Shown: piece by piece, positions 59,715-64,000 of the stretch
Position numbering within the stretch: the stretch's first letter is position 1
Layout of the letters: every line of letters begins with the position of its first letter
From: Bdellovibrionaceae bacterium UBA2316
Lineage (GTDB): Bacteria; Bdellovibrionota; Bdellovibrionia; Bdellovibrionales; Bdellovibrionaceae
DNA: 64,000 nt
NCBI GenBank assembly: GCA_002345205.1
Contig: DDVI01000038.1
Coordinates: forward strand, 1 to 64,000
Direction of reading: 5' to 3'
Translations under genes and position numbers: made by a program
The notes under the pieces: generated by a model
Seen by the model: only the letters and a program-made list of their open reading frames with translations
Told to the model about the DNA's origin: nothing
Databases searched by the model: none

Positions 59715-60347
59715 ATGTCTACAATTGACTTACTTAAGTGGCGATACGCAACCAAGAAAATGAGCGGAGAAAAAGTTCCCCAATCCGTCGTGGATCGGAT
59801 TATCAATGCCGCGATTTTAGCTCCGACTTCAAGTGGACTTCAGCCATTTGAAATTATCGTGGTCACCAATCAGGAACTAAAAGATAAAATTCGCGCCATA
59901 GCGTGGAATCAGTCGGTGGTTAGCGGCTGCTCACATTTACTTGTTTTCGCAGCTTGGGACACCTACACTCCTGAACGTATCAACTATATGTTTGACCTAG
60001 TGAATGAAAAACGCGGGTACGTAAACGAAGGGTTCGAAGCCTACCGCAAGCAATTACTATCAATATACCCTCCTCGCGAAGCGGAGGTTAATTTTCAGCA
60101 TGCCGCCCGCCAAGCGTACATTGCATTTTCGATGGCTATGATACAAGCCGCCGAAGACAAGGTAGATTGCACACCGATGGAAGGCTTTGATCCAAACGCA
60201 CTTGATGAAATTCTTGGACTTCGTGCCTTAGGACTACGAAGCGCTGTGATTCTGCCGCTTGGCTACCGCGCAAAAGAAGGCGATTGGTTAGCAGGCCAAG
60301 TTAAGGTCCGCCGTCCTATCGATAGAATGGTTCGCGAGTACAAGTAA
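59715..60347 (+). CDS. NAD(P)H nitroreductase, NfsB-like
   Basis: 210 residues. FMN-binding start 'LLKWRYATKKMSGEKVPQSV', 'AAILAPTSSGLQPFEIIVV', 'ARQAYIAFSMAMIQAAEDKV' and the late 'LGLRSAVILPLGYRAKEGD' are typical of the NfsB/FRase I group. It should reduce nitroaromatics and quinones in the cytosol as a dimer. GGAGA precedes the ATG. Expression likely depends on the repeat-flanked promoter upstream. Confidence 0.94.
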   Translation: MSTIDLLKWRYATKKMSGEKVPQSVVDRIINAAILAPTSSGLQPFEIIVVTNQELKDKIRAIAWNQSVVSGCSHLLVFAAWDTYTPERINYMFDLVNEKRGYVNEGFEAYRKQLLSIYPPREAEVNFQHAARQAYIAFSMAMIQAAEDKVDCTPMEGFDPNALDEILGLRALGLRSAVILPLGYRAKEGDWLAGQVKVRRPIDRMVREYK

Positions 60348-60509
60348 ACGTTCAACATTGGAAATCCCGTCGCTCTATCGGATATTTAGCCGATTGAGAC
60401 ACGACGACAACGGCTGTGACAAATTGTCCCGATATTTTACCGTAAAACCGATTAAAGTGAACACGAGATTGGCCCTTAGGTTGCCCTAAAGACAATAAGC
60501 GGAGAGAAC

Positions 60510-60971
60510 ATGAAAACTACGATTAATTGGACAGACGCAATGGCCCTAGAAGGAATCGTCGGCACGCACACTGTGCCGATGGATGCTAAAGCTCCCATTG
60601 GAAGAGATTCAGCTGCCACCCCAAAAGAACTTGTGGCTATGGGTCTAGGTGGATGCACAGCCATGGATGTGATCGCCTTATTGAAAAAATATAAACAACC
60701 TCCCCAAAGCCTAAAAATTGATATCGATATTCAGACGTCAACGGCTGGTCACCCCGCGGTTTTTGAAAAAGCGGTGCTAACATTTTTGGTTAATGGACAG
60801 ATCGATGCGGATAAATTATTAGAGGCTGTCAAACTGTCTCAAACCAAGTTTTGCGGAGTCAGCGCGATGTTATCAAAGGCATTTCCCATTGAATATAGAG
60901 TGATTCTCAACGGATCAGAAATAGGAACAGGATTAGCTAATTTTGAAACTAACAAACAGGAGTCTATATGA
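60510..60971 (+). CDS. OsmC-family peroxiredoxin
   Basis: 153 residues. OsmC/Ohr fold: 'DSAATPKELVAMGLGGCTAM' (first catalytic Cys), 'QPPQSLKIDIDIQ', and 'KLSQTKFCGVSAMLSKAFPI' (second Cys). Two Cys in these positions reduce organic hydroperoxides in the cytosol. GGAG precedes the ATG. Its stop overlaps the start of the small membrane protein gene by four bases, so they are coupled. Confidence 0.95.
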   Translation: MKTTINWTDAMALEGIVGTHTVPMDAKAPIGRDSAATPKELVAMGLGGCTAMDVIALLKKYKQPPQSLKIDIDIQTSTAGHPAVFEKAVLTFLVNGQIDADKLLEAVKLSQTKFCGVSAMLSKAFPIEYRVILNGSEIGTGLANFETNKQESI

Positions 60972-61165
60972 AAAAAAATGAAGGAACAGTCGATAGAGTA
61001 TTAAGAGTAGCTGTTGGACTTGGCTTACTAAGCCTTGTTTTCGTAGGTCCACAAACTATGTGGGGACTAGTCGGACTCGTGCCGCTAGCTACGGGCGCTG
61101 TTGGGTTTTGCCCATTGTACAAAGTGTTTGGCTTCGCCACGTGCCCGATTTCAGGTAGAAAGTAA
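60968..61165 (+). CDS. DUF2892 family membrane protein
   Basis: 65 residues. DUF2892 type with two short membrane helices: 'GTVDRVLRVAVGLGLLSLVF' and 'GLVGLVPLATGAVGFCPLYK', then 'GFATCP', matching the C-terminal part of YgaP-type proteins. Such proteins are inner membrane parts associated with rhodanese or redox systems. It overlaps osmC by four bases. A hairpin follows at 61175-61205. Confidence 0.9.
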   Translation: MKKNEGTVDRVLRVAVGLGLLSLVFVGPQTMWGLVGLVPLATGAVGFCPLYKVFGFATCPISGRK

Positions 61166-61174
61166 TAAATGGGG

Positions 61175-61205
61175 GACTCGGAGTTTCTAATAGTGACTCC
61201 GAGTC
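61175..61205. terminator. Hairpin between DUF2892 and SDR genes
   Basis: Perfect 10-base stem GACTCGGAGT / ACTCCGAGTC around an 11-base loop. It sits between convergent genes and may end both transcripts, although no clear T-tract follows on either strand. Confidence 0.5.
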
Positions 61206-61236
61206 TAAGAAAATATAGACCGCACGCTAAATAAGC

Positions 61237-61995
61237 CTAAAGCAGGTGTCCACCAGAGACTTCGATATCTTGGGCTGTCATCCAACTAAAGTCATCGGAA
61301 AGAATATTCACAATCACTTTTCCTAAATCATCAGGCGAACCCATGCGACCCAAAGCCGTTTGTTCAACTAAAGGCTTCAAAAATTCTGGATGTTTATCCA
61401 TAACACCATCGCCAAAATTTGTATGAGTAGGTCCCGGAGAAACCGCATTGACACGAATACGGCGTGGTGCCAGCTCTTTGGCGGCATAGCGAGTCCAAAC
61501 GGACAAAGCCGTTTTTAAGGAACCATAGACCGAGTAGCCTGGAAACGACTGACTTTTTGAAGAACTGGTCGTGTTTACGATTGAACCGCCGTCTTCCATA
61601 AGTTCAACAAGTTGCTTTGTCAGAAAAATCGGTCCTCTATAATTAGTTTTCATAATTTTATCGAAGTAGTCGTCAGACAATTCCGAAATCAAACAGGAAC
61701 CGCCTACGCCACCATTGTTGATTAAATAGTCGAATTTTTTTCGTCCCCACGTTTGTTGAAGAACTTTTTTTACCTCTTCGGCGAAGTGGCCAAAACTTTC
61801 ACTCTGCGAAAGATCTAACTTCAACGCCGCAGCACGTACGCCTTTATTTTCTTGTTCGATTGCTTTAACGACTTGGTCAGCCCGATCACCGTATTTATTG
61901 TATGTTAGAATGACTCCAATTCCACGTTTACCTAGTTCTAGGGCTGTTGCTCTTCCGATTCCGTTGCTACCACCTGTTACGATTGCGATTTTCAT
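61237..61995 (-). CDS. Short-chain dehydrogenase/reductase
   Basis: 252 residues from ATG 61995, with AAGGAGA well placed. The in-frame extension to 62166 is rejected. Classical SDR: 'IAIVTGGSNGIGRATALELG' (TGxxxGxG), 'YLINNGGVGG', Ser/Tyr/Lys catalytic set near 'IVNTTSSSKSQSFPGYSVYG' and 'GSLKTALSVWT', with 'RRIRVNAVSPGPTHT'. NAD(P)H-dependent, substrate unknown. Divergent from the AraC gene at 62152, its likely regulator. Confidence 0.95.
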   Translation of the reverse strand: MKIAIVTGGSNGIGRATALELGKRGIGVILTYNKYGDRADQVVKAIEQENKGVRAAALKLDLSQSESFGHFAEEVKKVLQQTWGRKKFDYLINNGGVGGSCLISELSDDYFDKIMKTNYRGPIFLTKQLVELMEDGGSIVNTTSSSKSQSFPGYSVYGSLKTALSVWTRYAAKELAPRRIRVNAVSPGPTHTNFGDGVMDKHPEFLKPLVEQTALGRMGSPDDLGKVIVNILSDDFSWMTAQDIEVSGGHLL

Positions 61996-62151
61996 ATTAA
62001 ATCTCCTTTTCTGAATACCGTTGCAGTCATAGATTCGACGTTTTGGAAGAAAAAACCTAGATCTGACCGTCCCCCAAGAGTGCCTAAAAATTCCATTATT
62101 TGTTTTTAATTGATAAATAATAATCTTTAAATAGCCTAAAAGTGCATTTCT

Positions 62152-63048
62152 ATGCATTCTAAACAAATGAAAGACCTACTATCCGAGATCGCTCGTTTGA
62201 CAAAAAATGCTCCGGTTTGGCCACAAGAAAGTGCTCTACAAAGGGTCATGATAACGAAAGGTGAAATCCCGCAACATCAGCTTGCCGCGATGTATGAGCC
62301 AATCATTGGATTTACAGTATTTGGTCGAAAGACAATTTCTTTTGGCGAGTCCACAATGCAAGCCAAGGGTCCATCCTACTATGTTATACCAACTCAGATA
62401 CCGGCTACTGGCAAAGTTGATCAGGGCGAAAACGGCCAAGCCTATTTGTCGCTGGGACTAAAGATAAATAGAGAGCTGCTTCGCAGTTTGCTTAGGGATA
62501 ATTCGAGACGAATTCCTAGAAATGAAAACGCACAGGCTATTTTTGCGACTCGCGCGACCGAAGAGTTTGTTAGCGCATGGGTGCGCTTGCTTCAATTGCT
62601 AGAGGCTCCTGATGACATTCCGGCTTTGGCTTCTGTTTATGAGCGAGAGATTCTTTATCGCGTATTGACGGGCCCTCAAGGCCAGCATCTAAAACTGGCC
62701 TCGTATGAAACTGGTCCGCAAGCTCAAATTCATCGGGCGACCCAGTGGATTCGTGAAAACTATACGCGAACACTAGATGTGCGGCAGATTGCTGAAAAAT
62801 CGGGAATGGCCTGGACAACATTTCATCGGCAGTTTAAACGAATCACCGGTTTAAGTCCCATTCAATATCAGAAAGAACTTCGACTTCTTGAAGCCAGAAA
62901 GATTTTAGTTCATCAAGCTTTGTCCGTTCGAGAAGCTGCTTTCCAAGTCGGCTATGAAAGCGCGTCCTAATTCAATCGCGAATACTCGCGCCACTTCGGC
63001 TCATCACCAGGTAAGGACGCTCTTTTAATTCGCGCGGAAAAAGATTAA
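62152..63048 (+). pseudogene. AraC-family regulator truncated by an in-frame TAA
   Basis: The frame from ATG 62152 encodes an AraC_N-type sensing domain ('MYEPIIGFTVFGRKTISFGE') and an AraC DNA-binding domain ('DVRQIAEKSGMAWTTFHRQF', 'VREAAFQVGYESAS'). TAA at 62968-62970 replaces the Gln that relatives have in 'SASQFNREY'. Beyond it the same frame continues 'FNREYSRHFGSSPGKDALLI' to TAA 63046-63048. The product at the first stop (272 residues) lacks the second recognition helix, so DNA binding is probably lost unless readthrough occurs. Confidence 0.85.
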
Positions 63049-63374
63049 ATATCTAAACTTCCAAAGTCGTATTCCCGCTCAACTTTGCAAATACGAACTT
63101 CGTAGCCCTTATACCAGTCAGATTTTCCTTTGCTTTGAGCCTCTCGATGTTCAACATTCATTTTCCAGTTCAAAACATCTTCGATATTTTTCCAATAGGA
63201 AACGGTAATACCCAGGCCCTTATCTTCCCTCACCGATTGAATTCCCAAAAACCCGGACTGATTACGACTAAGTTGTTCCATCCGTTCCGCTATTTGGTTG
63301 TAATCATGAGCATCCATTTTCCTAAGCGATGTGAAAATCACCGCGTAATAAGGAATTTCAAAAGATAGCTTCAC
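63045..63374 (-). CDS. Antibiotic biosynthesis monooxygenase (ABM) family protein
   Basis: 109 residues from GTG 63374, which has GGGAGG at correct spacing. A TTG at 63389 is an alternative. ABM fold: 'YYAVIFTSLRKMDAHDYNQI', 'RNQSGFLGIQSVREDKGLGI' and 'TVSYWKNIEDVLNWKMNVEH'. Such dimeric proteins oxidise aromatic or quinone-like molecules without cofactor, though many have no assigned substrate. Its stop overlaps the readthrough end of the araC pseudogene. Confidence 0.9.
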   Translation of the reverse strand: MKLSFEIPYYAVIFTSLRKMDAHDYNQIAERMEQLSRNQSGFLGIQSVREDKGLGITVSYWKNIEDVLNWKMNVEHREAQSKGKSDWYKGYEVRICKVEREYDFGSLDI

Positions 63375-63562
63375 CCACACCTCCCGCAAAAATATAAAAT
63401 TGATTTTACACGCTTAGTTTTTTGGTGTCCAAGTAAACTCGGTCTCTTATTAGAAAACCTATCGTGGTGCTGACTCCAGATCTGGGTGGGGCTCGGCGGA
63501 TTAAAAACGTCCCTGAAACCGATGAATCGTTGAATCCCATTGACCGGGGAATTTTGTTTTAT

Positions 63563-63587
63563 AATCATAGTAATAAAAATTATGATT
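63563..63587. promoter_or_regulatory. Inverted repeat upstream of fadD-like gene
   Basis: AATCATA / TATGATT with an 11-base spacer, 12 bases before the ATG and just upstream of its GGGGGA ribosome binding site. A candidate operator for a fatty-acid or hydrophobic ligand regulator. Short repeats of this kind can be chance. Confidence 0.35.
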
Positions 63588-63598
63588 TGGGGGACAAA

Positions 63599-64000
63599 AT
63601 GTCAGTTGATCCAAGGCCTTGGGTAAAAAGTTACGAGACAGGAATTCCAACAGATATTTCCATTACTGCCTATCAATCTTTAAATGATTTACTCGAGGAA
63701 TCATTTGCTGCCTTTTCAAATCGGGCCGCTTTTTACTGTATGGGCAAGTCCTTTACTTTTTCCGAAATTAAAAAATTAAGCGATCAGTTCGCGGCTCACT
63801 TGCAAACTAAAACAGATTTAAAACCGGGTGATCGCGTTGCGATTATGGCCCCCAATATTTTGCAATATCCCATTGCGCTTTTCGCGTGCCTTAAAGCAGG
63901 TTTTGTCGTGGTCAATGTTAATCCACTTTATACAGCTCGCGAACTGCAGTATCAATTAAAAGACTCTGGCGCCAAAGCGATTGTGATTTTTGAAAATGCG
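63599..64000 (+). CDS. fadD: Long-chain acyl-CoA synthetase, N-terminal part (runs off window)
   Basis: ATG 63599 with a GGGGGA site. 134 codons are visible and no stop is reached by the window end. Features of the adenylate-forming family appear: 'SLNDLLEESFAAFSNRAAFY', 'KSFTFSEIKKLSDQFAAHL', 'KPGDRVAIMAPNILQYPIAL' and 'FVVVNVNPLYTARELQYQLK' typical of FadD N-termini. It activates fatty acids as acyl-CoA at the membrane. The rest of the gene is outside the window, so a close relative is possible. Confidence 0.88.
   Translation, partial: MSVDPRPWVKSYETGIPTDISITAYQSLNDLLEESFAAFSNRAAFYCMGKSFTFSEIKKLSDQFAAHLQTKTDLKPGDRVAIMAPNILQYPIALFACLKAGFVVVNVNPLYTARELQYQLKDSGAKAIVIFENA

Noticed and set aside
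8199..62970. Reassignment of TAG or TAA to a sense codon
   Set aside because: TAG and TAA end many intact genes here (for example yaeQ ends in TAG), so the in-frame stops are more likely mutations or errors.
1..64000. tRNA genes, rRNA genes, CRISPR arrays, insertion sequences
   Set aside because: Scanned for acceptor-stem and CCA-end features, rRNA anchors, regularly spaced repeats and transposase motifs; none were found. Small tRNAs could still be missed by eye.

Overview
The window reads as chromosome of a Gram-negative, low-to-moderate GC bacterium (GC looks near 40-45 % by eye), most likely a member of the Bdellovibrionota (Bdellovibrio/Pseudobdellovibrio-like). Pointers are a TIGR02147-family regulator (40415-41218), a family concentrated in Bdellovibrio and Fibrobacter lineages, many lipoproteins and small secreted proteins of unknown function, several orphan sensor kinases, and short mixed-strand operons. 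This placement is inference. I see no rRNA, tRNA, CRISPR array, insertion sequence or prophage.

Layout. 1-11.6 kb: YaeQ, a SPASM radical SAM protein preceded by an overlapping 25-codon ORF, a DEAD-box helicase, a lone terminase-small-subunit-like protein, an orphan kinase convergent with a periplasmic binding protein, a YffB-type ArsC protein, a MATE exporter, a CoA-binding protein, an SDR gene remnant, a hybrid kinase and NnrD. 11.6-23.6 kb: secreted and regulatory unknowns (a TPR/winged-helix regulator divergent from a secreted protein with a caspase-like His/Cys arrangement), a frameshifted ankyrin lipoprotein, nitroreductase, glutathione peroxidase, a LysR/DoxX pair with a perfect operator-like palindrome, a secreted tandem-repeat protein, another kinase and a beta-propeller gene broken by one stop codon. 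23.6-36.2 kb: AzlCD, an ArsR plus double SRPBCC operon, Tpx, an ABC-F ATPase, a group III truncated globin coupled to a Rieske-flavodoxin fusion, RadD, PsuG, GST and a second Cys-rich secreted repeat protein. 36.2-50.7 kb: pirin/YceI with LysR, TIGR02147 regulator, SRAP/HMCES, Fe-SOD, an RRM protein whose ribosome binding site lies in a hairpin, SlyD-like PPIase, TrpS, M14 peptidase, quinone oxidoreductase with TetR. 50.8-57.5 kb: an isonitrile (PvcA/PvcB) biosynthetic operon flanked by two unrelated kinds of DOPA dioxygenase. 57.5-64 kb: thioredoxin-like protein, ArsR/nitroreductase, OsmC, an SDR with an AraC regulator truncated by a stop codon, and the start of a FadD-like acyl-CoA ligase.

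Themes. (1) Redox, electrophile and peroxide defence is heavily represented: two nitroreductases, GPx, Tpx, SOD, OsmC, pirin, YceI, DoxX, GST and quinone reductase, mostly next to their own LysR, ArsR, TetR or AraC regulators. (2) The most interesting system is the isonitrile locus at about 50.8-57.5 kb: isonitrile synthase, 2-oxoglutarate oxygenase, FAD aromatic hydroxylase and LysR in one tight operon, beside a LigB-type and a PF08883-type DOPA dioxygenase. Together these suggest a tyrosine-derived catechol isonitrile, possibly with extradiol ring cleavage. (3) Several genes carry recent-looking inactivating changes (three supported in-frame stops and one frameshift), which suggests ongoing gene decay or sequence error.
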